A stretch of 64,000 nt of DNA from positions 18,608-82,607 of the forward strand of contig JBIKLF010000008.1 of assembly GCA_044359955.1 (NCBI GenBank), in the 5' to 3' direction. The DNA is from JACTMZ01 sp044359955 (GTDB lineage: Bacteria; Verrucomicrobiota; Verrucomicrobiia; Chthoniobacterales; JACTMZ01). The translations under genes were made by a program, and so were the position numbers. This document shows, piece by piece, positions 31,697 to 39,860 of the stretch. Position 1 is the first letter of the stretch, and each line of letters opens with the position of its first letter. A model generated the notes under the pieces. That model had not been told where the DNA came from. It ran no database searches and worked only from the letters and a program-made list of their open reading frames with translations.

Positions 31697-32035
31697 TCAG
31701 CCGGGCAACCCGGACGCGAAAACGTAAACGCCAACAATTACCAGCGTGAGTCCGATGCCGAACAAGCCGGCGAAAATGCGGAGAAGAAGCTTCCGCCTCG
31801 TGCGCCAGAAAACCGCCAATCCCAGCGGGACCCCGGCCGCGCCGGCCAAGAGCTGACCGCCAAGCACCAGCAGCACCATGCTGGTTTGCGCCTCGGCGGG
31901 CGCGGTCCCGGCATCATTGGCCATCAGCGTGCCCATCAAGGAAAGCGTGATGACGAGCGAGGCGCCGGCGATCCACAAAGCGGCCAAGAGCAAGCCGGCC
32001 AGAATAAGCAAGGTTCGGGCGAGATGATCGTTCAT
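31697..32035 (-). CDS. small membrane protein, 112 residues
   Basis: Three hydrophobic segments: LLILAGLLLAALWIAGASLV, MVLLVLGGQLLAGAAGVPLG and LLRIFAGLFGIGLTLVIVGV, with a central loop ANDAGTAPAEAQTS. Membrane protein with no known domain. Faces the lipoprotein gene (32152) across a short gap that should hold divergent promoters. Confidence 0.6.
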   Translation of the reverse strand: MNDHLARTLLILAGLLLAALWIAGASLVITLSLMGTLMANDAGTAPAEAQTSMVLLVLGGQLLAGAAGVPLGLAVFWRTRRKLLLRIFAGLFGIGLTLVIVGVYVFASGLPG

Positions 32036-32151
32036 GCGGAAGCGTCGGGAATTCCTGGTTGCAGTGCATGTAATCGGACGCCCGCCATGGCGTCAAACGG
32101 GCGCTTTTCCGGATTGTTATGCTCCGCCGCCGCGGCGAGAAAGACGGGGTG

Positions 32152-32418
32152 ATGAAAGGTCGAGTTATGCGGTCCGCGGCGATCATGGCGGCTTGCTTGG
32201 CGCCGATGCTTGTGCTGCCCCTGCAAGGTTGCACCCTTGCGGCCTACGGACTGGGTGTCGCCACGATGGCCAACGATAGCGTGGTGCGGGACAAGGAAGA
32301 GTATGCCTCCTATGTCCGGCGGGCCGAGACAGAGAACGCGGAGCGATTGAAGGCGGGTCTGCCCGCGCGGAAAATTCTCTCGCGGCGCGCCTGGTCCAGT
32401 CAGAGCAGTGCGCCTTGA
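32152..32418 (+). CDS. putative lipoprotein, 88 residues
   Basis: MKGRVMRSAAIMAACLAPML then VLPLQGC, a lipobox (LQGC), so the protein should be lipid-anchored at Cys27. The mature part is about 62 residues and mostly helical (YASYVRRAETENAERLKAGL). An ATG at 32167 is an alternative start; the frame continues upstream without signal character. No domain recognised. Confidence 0.6.
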   Translation: MKGRVMRSAAIMAACLAPMLVLPLQGCTLAAYGLGVATMANDSVVRDKEEYASYVRRAETENAERLKAGLPARKILSRRAWSSQSSAP

Positions 32419-32434
32419 TCGTCCCGCGGACGCC

Positions 32435-33175
32435 TCACGGCCATTCCACGGCGGTCAGCACGTCGATGTCCATGCGTCCACCGGCTTCGGGAATCTCCTC
32501 GTTGCGCCGCTCCCAGCGCACGCGGCAGGCACGGCCCTCGTATTCCTGCGGGTCGGCGAGAACGCGATCGATGGCCACGTCAGTCTGCAGAATGAAAAAG
32601 GAGCGCTCGGCGCCTTTGCTGTCGCGCATTTTCCAGTGCGCGTAATCGCCTTGCTCGATGCCGAGGAACACGCCCTCGACAGCTTGGCCTCCGGCCGCCT
32701 CCGTGCCCGCGGAGCCCCCAAGCGCCTGGGTGTAGCGCGGAATTTCCGTGCCGAGACGTTCCAGCATGCTGGCGGCATCCTCGCTGTGCGGCACGAATGA
32801 GGGATCCGTCGAAAGCCACTTCACGATCTCGCCGTTTTCCAAATAAACGCGGTCTTCGATCGCTTTGCCGCCGTCCTTCTTGAGCGTGCTGAAAACAAAC
32901 ACCGGCTGTCCGCCCTCAAGATAAAACTCGTCGAAACCGGCGCCGCTCAGGCCCGGCGAGGCGGTGATCTTGCGGAGTTGTCCGTTCTCTTTCCAACCCT
33001 GCAAGGAAACGGGGCCATCCGCACCTGGAAGGGTGGCGCTGACTTTTTCCAGATCCGCCGCGCTCGCGTTGATTTCACGATAGACTTGGCGTTGGTGCGA
33101 GATGTCGGGGTCTTGGGCCTGCGCCGCGCTCGCGGCGGCGAGGAAGGCGATCAACAGGGGGCGGGATTTCGTCAT
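32435..33175 (-). CDS. exported protein of unknown function, 246 residues
   Basis: Signal MTKSRPLLIAFLAAASAAQA. The mature part is acidic and beta-rich: VYREINASAADLEKVSATLP, FDEFYLEGGQPVFVFSTLKK, DRVYLENGEIVKWLSTDPSF, and a C-terminal stretch FILQTDVAIDRVLADPQEYE then GRACRVRWERR. The first part resembles exported 'YxExgxLxki...' repeats; the last recalls small OB-like domains. Unnamed. It ends the run of exported proteins, next to rsfS. Confidence 0.68.
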   Translation of the reverse strand: MTKSRPLLIAFLAAASAAQAQDPDISHQRQVYREINASAADLEKVSATLPGADGPVSLQGWKENGQLRKITASPGLSGAGFDEFYLEGGQPVFVFSTLKKDGGKAIEDRVYLENGEIVKWLSTDPSFVPHSEDAASMLERLGTEIPRYTQALGGSAGTEAAGGQAVEGVFLGIEQGDYAHWKMRDSKGAERSFFILQTDVAIDRVLADPQEYEGRACRVRWERRNEEIPEAGGRMDIDVLTAVEWP

Positions 33176-33230
33176 TTCCGGTAACTATCCCCGGCGCCGT
33201 CCTGCGACAAGATCAAGATGCGCGATCTCC

Positions 33231-33596
33231 TCAGCTCCGCGCCGGCGTATCCTCGAACGGCACCATGGGGGCGTCGCGCCAGAGGGATTCCAGGTCGTAG
33301 AAGTCGCGTTTTTCGGCCTGGAAGACGTGGATGAGGACGCCGTGGTAATCGAGGACGATCCATTGGCTGGCGGGGAAGCCGTCCGAGTGGGCGGTGAGCC
33401 CGAGGTCATCGCGGAGTTTTTCGCGGATCTCGGAGCCGATGGCTTTGAGGTGCGGTTCGCTCGTGCCGGTGCAGATGACGAAGTAGTCGGCGAAGCTCGA
33501 GAGCTGGCGCAGATCAAGGATGCGAATGTCTTCGGCCTTTTTGCCCGCGGCGGCGTGGGCGGCGGCGAGGGCGATGGATTCGGAGTCGGATATCAC
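33231..33596 (-). CDS. rsfS: ribosomal silencing factor RsfS
   Basis: A 121-residue RsfS/YbeB/IojAP protein, which binds L14 and blocks subunit joining when nutrients are scarce. Core signature: ILDLRQLSSFADYFVICTGT then SEPHLKAIGSEIREKL and QWIVLDYHGVLIHVFQAEKR then FYDLESLW. The GTG at 33596 overlaps the nadD stop (GTGA), the usual coupling of these genes. Longer in-frame extension lies inside nadD and is rejected. Confidence 0.94.
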   Translation of the reverse strand: MISDSESIALAAAHAAAGKKAEDIRILDLRQLSSFADYFVICTGTSEPHLKAIGSEIREKLRDDLGLTAHSDGFPASQWIVLDYHGVLIHVFQAEKRDFYDLESLWRDAPMVPFEDTPARS

Positions 33597-34153
33597 GCGG
33601 GGCGGTAGAGACCTTTCACCCTGATGTAATCGCAGACCGCGTCCGGGGTCAAATAACGGATGCTGCGTCCGGCCGAAACCCGGGCGCGGAGATCGGTGGA
33701 AGAAAGGTCGATTAAGCGGCGGACGACCACCCAACCGCCCGGTATATCGTGGTGGGCGCGATCGAGAACGACGATCTGGGCGCGGCGGCGGATTTCGTCC
33801 GGTTCGTGCCAAGTTTCGAATTTGGCCACATTGTCCGCGCCGATGAGAAGGACGAATTCGTCGTGCGGATGGGACAATTTGAGTTCGCGCAAGGTGTCCA
33901 CCGTGTAACTGGGCGGCGGGCGGTGCAATTCGAGGTCGGCGACTTCGAATCCGTCTTCGCCCGCGATGGCGAGCTGGATCATGGCCAGGCGGTCCTCTGC
34001 GCTGGCCGGTTTGTTGTCCGTTTTGTGCGGGGACATGTTGGCGGGGATGAAGAGAATGCGGTCGAGTTCGAGTTCCTCAAGGGCGGCACGGGCGAGGATG
34101 AGGTGCCCGTGGTGGATCGGGTCGAAGCTGCCGCCGAAGATGCCTGTGCGCAT
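33593..34153 (-). CDS. nadD: nicotinate-nucleotide adenylyltransferase
   Basis: A 186-residue NadD, which makes nicotinic acid adenine dinucleotide from NaMN and ATP. Start MRTGIFGGSFDPIHHGHLIL carries the GSFDPIHxGH motif; FIPANMSPHKTDNKPAS, LLIGADNVAKFETWHE and the C-terminal ISSTDLRARVSAGRSIRYLT-like SSTxIR motif are present. Normal length. It is followed by rsfS with a 4-base overlap. Confidence 0.95.
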   Translation of the reverse strand: MRTGIFGGSFDPIHHGHLILARAALEELELDRILFIPANMSPHKTDNKPASAEDRLAMIQLAIAGEDGFEVADLELHRPPPSYTVDTLRELKLSHPHDEFVLLIGADNVAKFETWHEPDEIRRRAQIVVLDRAHHDIPGGWVVVRRLIDLSSTDLRARVSAGRSIRYLTPDAVCDYIRVKGLYRPA

Positions 34154-34240
34154 GGCGGGAGATTAGGAAGGAACGGGAGATTTTGCGGTCTTTTTGTTTC
34201 CAGAGTCGAGGGATTGTGGTGGCGACCTACGACATCCCCG

Positions 34241-34340
34241 GTAGGGCGCGGCGTCCCCGACGCGCCGGGTGCATGCCGCCGGACGAGCGGCCCGCTCGTC
34301 TGCTCTGCACGAGGCGGACACGCGGGCCGCGTGTCTCTAC
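34241..34340. repeat. compound GTAGGG...CTCTAC intergenic repeat
   Basis: Starts GTAGGGCGCGGCGTCCCCGA, contains GACGAGCGGCCCGCTCGTC at 34282-34300 and ends GGGCCGCGTGTCTCTAC. It shares its first 30 bases with 62706-62735 and its later part with 26433-26497, so it is a composite of the two types. It fills most of the gap between nadD and the receptor gene. Confidence 0.75.
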
Positions 34341-34358
34341 CACGGCGCGATCCACCAT

Positions 34359-36566
34359 TCAGAATTCCACCTGCAGGCCGACATACCAGTTGCGGGGAGC
34401 GGCGGGGTCGATGCCGTCGTTGCGGATGCGGGCGTAGTAGCGGTTGTCGAAGAGGTTGTTGATGCCGCCGATGACGCTGACGTTGTCCTTGTAGACGTTC
34501 ACTTCGAAGGTGAAGTCCCAGACGTTGTAATACGGGATGTAGTATTGCTGCGTGTTGTTGTCGTTGGCGTAGGCGCCGCCGTTGAAGGTGCTGGTCAGGC
34601 CGAGCTGGATCTTGTCGCGCCAGTTGTAAAGCGCGCCGGTGCGGATGAGGTAGTCGGGCGTGTATTGCGGGGTTTTGCCCTCGAACTGGCCGCCGATGTA
34701 GCGGCCTTGCTGCGCGGTCAGACCAAAATAGCCCAGGACCGAGCCGTAGGTATCGACCCAGCTGGATTGTCCTTCGGCGGTGTCGCGGAGCGCATCGGCC
34801 ACGCCGACGAAATCCACTTGCACCATGCTGTCCCAGCCGTAAGTGACGGACCGCCCGGTATTGACGATGAAGGTGTCGTTGCCGATGACCTGCGTGCCGA
34901 TTTGGTTCTGGAAATCGATGAGGAAGAAACTGGTGTCCCAGGTGAGCCACGGCTGGGGGTTGCCGCGGAAGCCGGCTTCGTAGTTCCAAACGAAGCTGGG
35001 TTGGAGATTGCTCGGGACGAAAACGTTGGGCGAGGTCGGGACGGCCTGGGTGAAAACGGCGGGGCGGTAAGCCTGCGAGACATTGGCGTAGGCGTTGACC
35101 TGCGGGGTGAAGTCGTATTGCGCGCCGAGGCCGAAGAGCGGGACGAACGCGTAATTGCCCTCGTTGGCCAGAGCTTCGTCGGCGTCCGTTTTGACCACGT
35201 TGACGGTTTCGTTCACGGTCTGCCAAATGCTCTCGAGGCGCACGGCGGGCACGATCGAGAGATTGCCGATGGCGAAGCGATTTTCGGCGAAGATGGAGTA
35301 ATACCAGTTGGAGCGGTTGCTCTGGTTGCGGGTCACGCCGGTGGTGGCCGACGGGGTGCTGCCCCGCTGGTCGGTGCGGGGCGAGAAGGTATTGAAGAGC
35401 AGCATGCCGCCGGTGAAGGTGTGCGTGTTGCCGAGCCACTCCCAGTCCTGGCGGATGCGCGGCTCGAAGCCGAAGGTGTAGAATTGCTGGTTTTCGATCT
35501 GGTTGGTCAGGGCATCGGGACCGGTCGGTAACGTGCCGAAGCCGCCGCCGCGCTGGCGGGCGCTGTAACGCAGGTAGTAATTCCACCAACCGCGCAGGCT
35601 GAAGAACGTCGTGTCGCTCAGGTCGTTTTCGTGGATGAGTTGCACGGCATAGCGGCTGATGCGCATGTTGTCATAAAAGCGCGTGGTGCCGTAGGGATCG
35701 CTGTTCCAGTTGACCGTGCCCGGTCCGGTGGCGAGGGTGACGCCGCCGGGTTCGCCGTGGGTTTCGTCGTAGGCGTCGATGATGAGGTAGGTGCGGGCGG
35801 TGGTTTGCTGGCCCCAGCTGAGGGTGCCGCTCCAGGAGTTGAGGTTGAACTGGCTGTTGGCCGCGCGGAAGCCGTCGGTCTGCCGGTGGTTGTAGTAGCC
35901 GTAGTAGCCGAGTTCGCCGACGGTGCCGCCGATTTCGCTGAAGTTGGCGTAGTAATTGAAACTGCCGATGGTGTTGAGCGAGCGGACGCGGAACGGGGTG
36001 TCGGTGGGTGGTTTTTCCATGATGTAGTTGACCACGCCGCCGGGTTGGGGTCCGTAGAGCAAGGCCGCGCCGCCGCGGACGAGTTCAATGCGGTCGACCG
36101 CTTCGATCGGCGGGGTGTAGTAGGCCTCGGGGTAGCCGATCATGTCGGCATGGATGGGAATGCCGTCCTTGAGCACTTGCATGAATTGCATGCGGTGGGG
36201 ATCGAAGCCGCGGGAACCGATGCTGACGAGCGGCGTCGACTCTTCGGCCAGCACCATGCCGGGCGTGGTGGCGAGGACTTGGCGGTAGTTGTTGTTGTTG
36301 ATCTGCGGCAGGAGGTTGGGGTCGATGTTGTCGGTCTTCTTGCCGGCAAAAATTTGCGCGCCCTCCACATCGGGGAGAAACGGGCCGTCCTCCGCCGGTT
36401 GCAGCGCGGCGATGACTTGCACCGTGTCGAGACGTTCCACGCCGGCCTCGGGTGCCGCGAGTGGGACCGCGAGGGTCTGGGCGGCGGCGGGTTGGGCGGC
36501 GATGACGGTGGCCAAGATGGCCAAAATGAAGGGTTTGCCTCTGTGGAGGTGCAGGGGCTGCTTCAT
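34359..36566 (-). CDS. TonB-dependent outer-membrane receptor, FecA-like
   Basis: About 735 residues from ATG 36566. Signal: ILAILATVIAAQPAAA. The plug begins AEDGPFLPDVEGAQIFAGKK and contains NYRQVLATTPGMVLAEESTP, SIGSRGFDPHRMQFMQVLKD and RIELVRGGAALLYGPQPGGV, all typical of the FecA-type plug. The barrel ends PRNWYVGLQVEF with the C-terminal aromatic. It probably imports a ferric siderophore or dicitrate-like complex; the exact ligand is not readable. It is divergent from exbB-exbD-tonB and both face two Fur-box-like sites. Confidence 0.9.
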   Translation of the reverse strand: MKQPLHLHRGKPFILAILATVIAAQPAAAQTLAVPLAAPEAGVERLDTVQVIAALQPAEDGPFLPDVEGAQIFAGKKTDNIDPNLLPQINNNNYRQVLATTPGMVLAEESTPLVSIGSRGFDPHRMQFMQVLKDGIPIHADMIGYPEAYYTPPIEAVDRIELVRGGAALLYGPQPGGVVNYIMEKPPTDTPFRVRSLNTIGSFNYYANFSEIGGTVGELGYYGYYNHRQTDGFRAANSQFNLNSWSGTLSWGQQTTARTYLIIDAYDETHGEPGGVTLATGPGTVNWNSDPYGTTRFYDNMRISRYAVQLIHENDLSDTTFFSLRGWWNYYLRYSARQRGGGFGTLPTGPDALTNQIENQQFYTFGFEPRIRQDWEWLGNTHTFTGGMLLFNTFSPRTDQRGSTPSATTGVTRNQSNRSNWYYSIFAENRFAIGNLSIVPAVRLESIWQTVNETVNVVKTDADEALANEGNYAFVPLFGLGAQYDFTPQVNAYANVSQAYRPAVFTQAVPTSPNVFVPSNLQPSFVWNYEAGFRGNPQPWLTWDTSFFLIDFQNQIGTQVIGNDTFIVNTGRSVTYGWDSMVQVDFVGVADALRDTAEGQSSWVDTYGSVLGYFGLTAQQGRYIGGQFEGKTPQYTPDYLIRTGALYNWRDKIQLGLTSTFNGGAYANDNNTQQYYIPYYNVWDFTFEVNVYKDNVSVIGGINNLFDNRYYARIRNDGIDPAAPRNWYVGLQVEF

Positions 36567-36587
36567 GAAAGCGACTTGGTTAATGAG

Positions 36588-36664
36588 ATTGAGACACAAT
36601 CGCAAGAAGAAATTTTAGGGGGTGTGGCTTGCGCGTCAGTCTGCGATTGAGACGCAGTCGCAAT
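36588..36664. promoter_or_regulatory. two Fur-box-like sites between the receptor and exbB
   Basis: ATTGAGACACAATCGCAAG at 36588-36606 and ATTGAGACGCAGTCGCAAT at 36646-36664 share 16 of 19 bases. The second is a palindrome ATTG(A/C)GA...TC(G/T)CAAT with 5-base centre, close to Fur-box variants such as ATTGCGAATGATTCTCAAT. They lie 58 bases apart in the divergent gap. Assignment to Fur is inference; the fur gene is not in the window. Confidence 0.55.
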
Positions 36665-36711
36665 AAATTCTTGCCTGCCAGCGGGGCGCGCGGCACCTTG
36701 TGCCGCCGCCG

Positions 36712-37398
36712 ATGGACAAACTTTCCCTCTATGATGTTTTCCTGCGTGGCGGGCCGGTCATGTGGCCCTTGCTGCTGTGCTCGATTTTGGGAGCGGCGGT
36801 GATTTTGGAGCGGGGTCTGTTTTTCCTGCGGATGGGGATGGACACGCAGCGCTTCGAGGAGGGGGTGGCGGCCAAGTTGCGGCGCGGGGACCTGGCGGGG
36901 GCGTTGGCCATGTCGCTCGCTTCCCCGCATCCGGTGGCGCGGGTGGCGGCGGTCTATTTGCGCAACTTGCTTCGTCCGGCCGACCTCCGCACCGAGTTGG
37001 TGCGGCGCGAGGGCTCGCTGCAACTCGAGCGGGTGGAGAAACGTTTGCGCGTGCTGGCCGCCATCAGCCATCTGGCGCCGCTGCTCGGTTTGCTCGGCAC
37101 CGTCATCGGCATGGTGCTGGCCTTTGCCAAAATCGAGGGGTTGCAAGGCGCGATGAAGCCGGGTGATCTGGCCGGCGGGATTTGGCAGGCTTTGCTGACC
37201 ACGGTGTTCGGCCTGGCGGTGGCCATCCCGTGCATGGCGGCCTATCACGGGTTTGAGGGCTTGGCCGACAAAATTGCGCGACGCATGCAGTTTGTCGTCA
37301 CGGCGCTGGATGAAGCGAGCGGCACGACCGGCGGGGCGGTGGCGGACGAAGCCGCGCGGGGGAAGACCGACGAGGATTGGTCGGTGGTGCGGGCATGA
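36712..37398 (+). CDS. exbB: ExbB/TolQ family proton channel
   Basis: A 228-residue MotA/TolQ/ExbB protein with membrane segments PLLLCSILGAAVILERGLFF, LAPLLGLLGTVIGMVLAF and WQALLTTVFGLAVAIPCMAA. The last two carry the conserved LGLLGTVxGM and ALxTTxxGLxVAIP motifs of the ion-conducting helices. It couples proton flow to TonB. GTG 36700 would add four residues. It overlaps exbD by 4 bases. Confidence 0.92.
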   Translation: MDKLSLYDVFLRGGPVMWPLLLCSILGAAVILERGLFFLRMGMDTQRFEEGVAAKLRRGDLAGALAMSLASPHPVARVAAVYLRNLLRPADLRTELVRREGSLQLERVEKRLRVLAAISHLAPLLGLLGTVIGMVLAFAKIEGLQGAMKPGDLAGGIWQALLTTVFGLAVAIPCMAAYHGFEGLADKIARRMQFVVTALDEASGTTGGAVADEAARGKTDEDWSVVRA

Positions 37399-37808
37399 GC
37401 AACCAGGCGGCTTTTTTCATCCGGCCCAAGCGGGTCAGTGCGCGTTTGGACATGGCGCCGCTCATCGACGTGGTCTTTTTGCTGCTGATTTTTTTCATGC
37501 TCACCTCGAGCTTCCTGCAGCCGTCGATTCCTCTGGCGCTGCCGCAAGCGGCTGCGGCCGACGAGCCGCCGCCCGCGCCGGTCTTTGTCAGCGTCGATGA
37601 GTCCGGCCTGGTTTATGTCAATCAAGAGCCGGTGGCGCGGGCGGAGTTCATCGCGAAGCTCGGTGCCGTGCTGGCCGGTCGCGACGACCAAACAGTGAAT
37701 TTCCGCGGCGACCGGATGATGCCTTATGAGGTCTTCGTCGCGTTGATGGCCGAGGCGCGGCAGGCCGGGGCGGTGCAATTCAACATCGTGCACGAGGCGA
37801 AGGACTGA
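37395..37808 (+). CDS. exbD: ExbD/TolR biopolymer transport protein
   Basis: A 137-residue ExbD. The single membrane helix DMAPLIDVVFLLLIFFMLTS contains the proton-carrying Asp; the periplasmic part (VFVSVDESGLVYVNQEPVAR... RMMPYEVFVALMAEARQAGA) is the family fold. Joined to exbB and tonB by overlapping start/stop codons. Confidence 0.93.
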   Translation: MSNQAAFFIRPKRVSARLDMAPLIDVVFLLLIFFMLTSSFLQPSIPLALPQAAAADEPPPAPVFVSVDESGLVYVNQEPVARAEFIAKLGAVLAGRDDQTVNFRGDRMMPYEVFVALMAEARQAGAVQFNIVHEAKD

Positions 37809-38473
37809 TGACGACGGGGATGATGACCGCACCGCTGTCGTGGCCGCGGCTGGAGCGCGCGGGGTGGTTTTGGATTTTCGTCGCGGTCTCGGTCGCGGCG
37901 CATGCGGTTTTTTTCCTGCACTCCACGGTGCAGCGCGCGTCGGTGGAGGTGGCGGTCGCGCCACCGGAGGTGATGTCCGTGCGCTTGGTCGAAGTGCGTC
38001 CGGCGCCGCCGGAGCCGGTGGTCGAGCCCGAGCCGGTTGTTGTTCCGCCTGCGATCACTCCCGAGCCCGTGATCGCGCGTCGCCCTGCGCCGGAGGTCTT
38101 GCCCCCGCCGCCCAAAGCTGTGGCGGCTCCGGCCCAACCGAAAGCGGCCCCGCCCAAGGTGGCGGCCGTGGCACCGCCGAAAGCGAAGGCACCGGCGTTT
38201 GTCGAAGCGCGTCCCTCGGTGGCGTCGAACCGTCCGCCCCATTATCCCGACCTGGCACGTCGCAACGGCTGGCAGGGACTTTGTATGGTGCGCGTCGCGG
38301 TAAGCGCCAGCGGTCGTGCGGGCGCGGTATCCCTGGCCCGCAGCTCCGGCTACGGCATCCTCGATCAGGCGGCGCTCACGGCGGTGAAGCGTTGGAAGTT
38401 CACGCCGCGGATGGTGCGCGGGGTGTCGGCCGAGAGCACGGTGGAAGTGCCGGTCAATTTCAGTCTGCGCTGA
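37808..38473 (+). CDS. tonB: TonB energy transducer
   Basis: A 221-residue TonB. One N-terminal anchor helix (WFWIFVAVSVAAHAVFFLHS), a Pro/Ala-rich spacer (PPEPVVEPEPVVVPPAITPE), and the C-terminal domain NRPPHYPDLARRNGWQGLCM then VRVAVSASGRAGAVSLARSS and YGILDQAALTAVKRWKFTPR, the TonB_C signature. The spacer spans the periplasm to reach the receptor. The start overlaps the exbD stop. The stop codon itself is the first base of the 241-bp element copy B. Confidence 0.93.
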   Translation: MTTGMMTAPLSWPRLERAGWFWIFVAVSVAAHAVFFLHSTVQRASVEVAVAPPEVMSVRLVEVRPAPPEPVVEPEPVVVPPAITPEPVIARRPAPEVLPPPPKAVAAPAQPKAAPPKVAAVAPPKAKAPAFVEARPSVASNRPPHYPDLARRNGWQGLCMVRVAVSASGRAGAVSLARSSGYGILDQAALTAVKRWKFTPRMVRGVSAESTVEVPVNFSLR

Positions 38474-38713
38474 GCCGTAAAAATTTAAAACGGGCGCGGA
38501 TTCGAGCAGGGCACCGACGGCGAGGATCCGCACACGGCGGACAGGCTGCCGCCGCGACCATGTCGTCTGGAGGTGGAGCGGCGGTGTCCCCACCGCCGCA
38601 TCCTTTTCTCCGGTGGTGCGCAGAGAAGCTCACCAAACAGTTAGTCATCTCTCGCCCAGGCGCGCCTCTGTGGCCGCGCCGGAAAGGGCAGAATATTTTG
38701 CATGGATACGGCT
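38473..38713. repeat. 241-bp dispersed element, copy B
   Basis: The reverse-oriented partner of 9728-9968, equal in length, starting AGCCGTAAAAATTTAAAACG and ending GGATACGGCT. Its first base is the last base of the tonB stop codon. It fills most of the 327-base gap between tonB and the toxin gene; 38714-38800 shows nothing. Confidence 0.85.
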
Positions 38714-38800
38714 AAGCTCTTGGTCTTTTCCGCTCCGCTCTCGTCACTCGCCACAAGCCACACGTCACAGCTTGCCGCAGCGAGCCTCCCTCCGCCCGTC

Positions 38801-39055
38801 TCAAATCAGGTGGTCGTATACCGAATGATGCCCGATCCAGACCCACGAAATCTCGCCATCCTCGACGTGTCCCAAAGCTCGGTAACTTCTGCCGATTCGA
38901 ACCGACCAGACTCCTCGGCTGACCGGCTTGAAGTTGAGCGAAGGATGACGCGGGTCATCACGCCACAATCCGTAGTTTTTGCGCGCCAGTTCGCGAACAG
39001 CCTCCGGCAGCTCCTGGTAGCACTCCCAGAATCGCGGGGTGCAGGTCGAATTCAC
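38801..39055 (-). CDS. RelE/ParE family toxin
   Basis: An 84-residue protein with the ParE/RelE-like fold: FWECYQELPEAVRELARKNY, HPSLNFKPVSRGVWSVRIGR and SYRALGHVEDGEISWVWIGH then HSVYDHL. The 'VRIGRSYRALG' strand is the usual core, and the final Trp-Ile-Gly-His is the usual exit. It would be a ribosome-dependent RNase or gyrase inhibitor. The antitoxin gene is upstream with a 4-base overlap, the standard toxin-antitoxin order. Confidence 0.83.
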   Translation of the reverse strand: MNSTCTPRFWECYQELPEAVRELARKNYGLWRDDPRHPSLNFKPVSRGVWSVRIGRSYRALGHVEDGEISWVWIGHHSVYDHLI

Positions 39056-39255
39056 GGAAAAGGACGAAGCGTGCCCGATTTGCGTGCGGCCCGAGCCTCC
39101 TCGATGAGGAAATCAAGATGCCCACTCTGCGCGTCACGGGCGATCCTTTCGTCCCAGAGTCGCTCGCGTTGGTCGTCAAACCACTTGCCCAGCTTGAAGA
39201 ACTCGTCGGCAGGCAGGTGTTCAATCGCCTTTTCGATTTCTTGCACGGTGCTCAT
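39052..39255 (-). CDS. antitoxin partner of the RelE/ParE toxin
   Basis: A 67-residue protein, MSTVQEIEKAIEHLPADEFF then KLGKWFDDQRERLWDERIAR. The 'I..Ai..L..eE...L..Wf......lWDe.ia.D' pattern is that of small antitoxins paired with ParE/RelE toxins. Its last four bases overlap the toxin start. The start ATG 39255 excludes a 12-residue upstream extension that lacks sequence character. Confidence 0.8.
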   Translation of the reverse strand: MSTVQEIEKAIEHLPADEFFKLGKWFDDQRERLWDERIARDAQSGHLDFLIEEARAARKSGTLRPFP

Positions 39256-39485
39256 GGTCGGAATGTTATCCCGGCGTTGCTTAAGCCGCAACCCCGTCTT
39301 CCCTCCGTCTCCTGACCTGCGCCTTGTCTCTCGTCACCTTCCCACCTTCCCACCACACGCCCCGCGTGCTATCACGTTGCCCTCGCCCCGCAGGCGCGGC
39401 ACTCACGCTGTCTATGTCCGCCCGGCGGACTCCTGTTCCCACGTCTTATCTCTTCGTCGGTTTGCCGACTCCTGCCAACCTGACC

Positions 39486-39860
39486 TCAATGTTTGGTCGC
39501 CACGAGTTCCTCGATGTCTCCACCCACGATGTCTGCTTCAAGCATCGCGAGATATTTATCTAGCGCCGCACGGAATGCGGGATTGCTCATACTGGCATTT
39601 TTTCCGATGGCATCATTCTTGCCGCGATAAAAAAGCAGGAACATATCGCCGTCCTCAACGGCCAGGAGATACACGATTCGTTTGGGGCCGCGCTTGGATG
39701 TAGCATAAGCCTTGATCAGTTGGGTATGCGGGGGAAGACCACGCGCCGCGATGGGAACACCCAAGGCGGCGCGGGACGAACGGGTAATCACCGGTAAATC
39801 TTCCGCGGGAACTTTGCGGCCGAATTCCTTCCGCCGGATTTGCGCGGAGATAAAAAGCAT
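39486..39860 (-). CDS. putative toxin of a RelB-linked pair
   Basis: A 124-residue protein from the ATG at 39860 (MLFISAQIRRKEFGRKVPAE). The core KRGPKRIVYLLAVEDGDMFL then LFYRGKNDAIGKNASMSNPA resembles the RelE-superfamily strand arrangement, but it is longer than YafQ/RelE toxins and lacks an easily seen catalytic His/Tyr triad. It overlaps the RelB/DinJ-type antitoxin by 4 bases. Partner type is the main evidence; the toxin subfamily is not named. Confidence 0.65.
   Translation of the reverse strand: MLFISAQIRRKEFGRKVPAEDLPVITRSSRAALGVPIAARGLPPHTQLIKAYATSKRGPKRIVYLLAVEDGDMFLLFYRGKNDAIGKNASMSNPAFRAALDKYLAMLEADIVGGDIEELVATKH

Noticed and set aside
38702..39703. 333-codon frame on the plus strand over the toxin-antitoxin genes
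   Set aside because: Low-complexity Ser/Pro/Arg sequence, and the opposite strand has a standard overlapping antitoxin-toxin pair.
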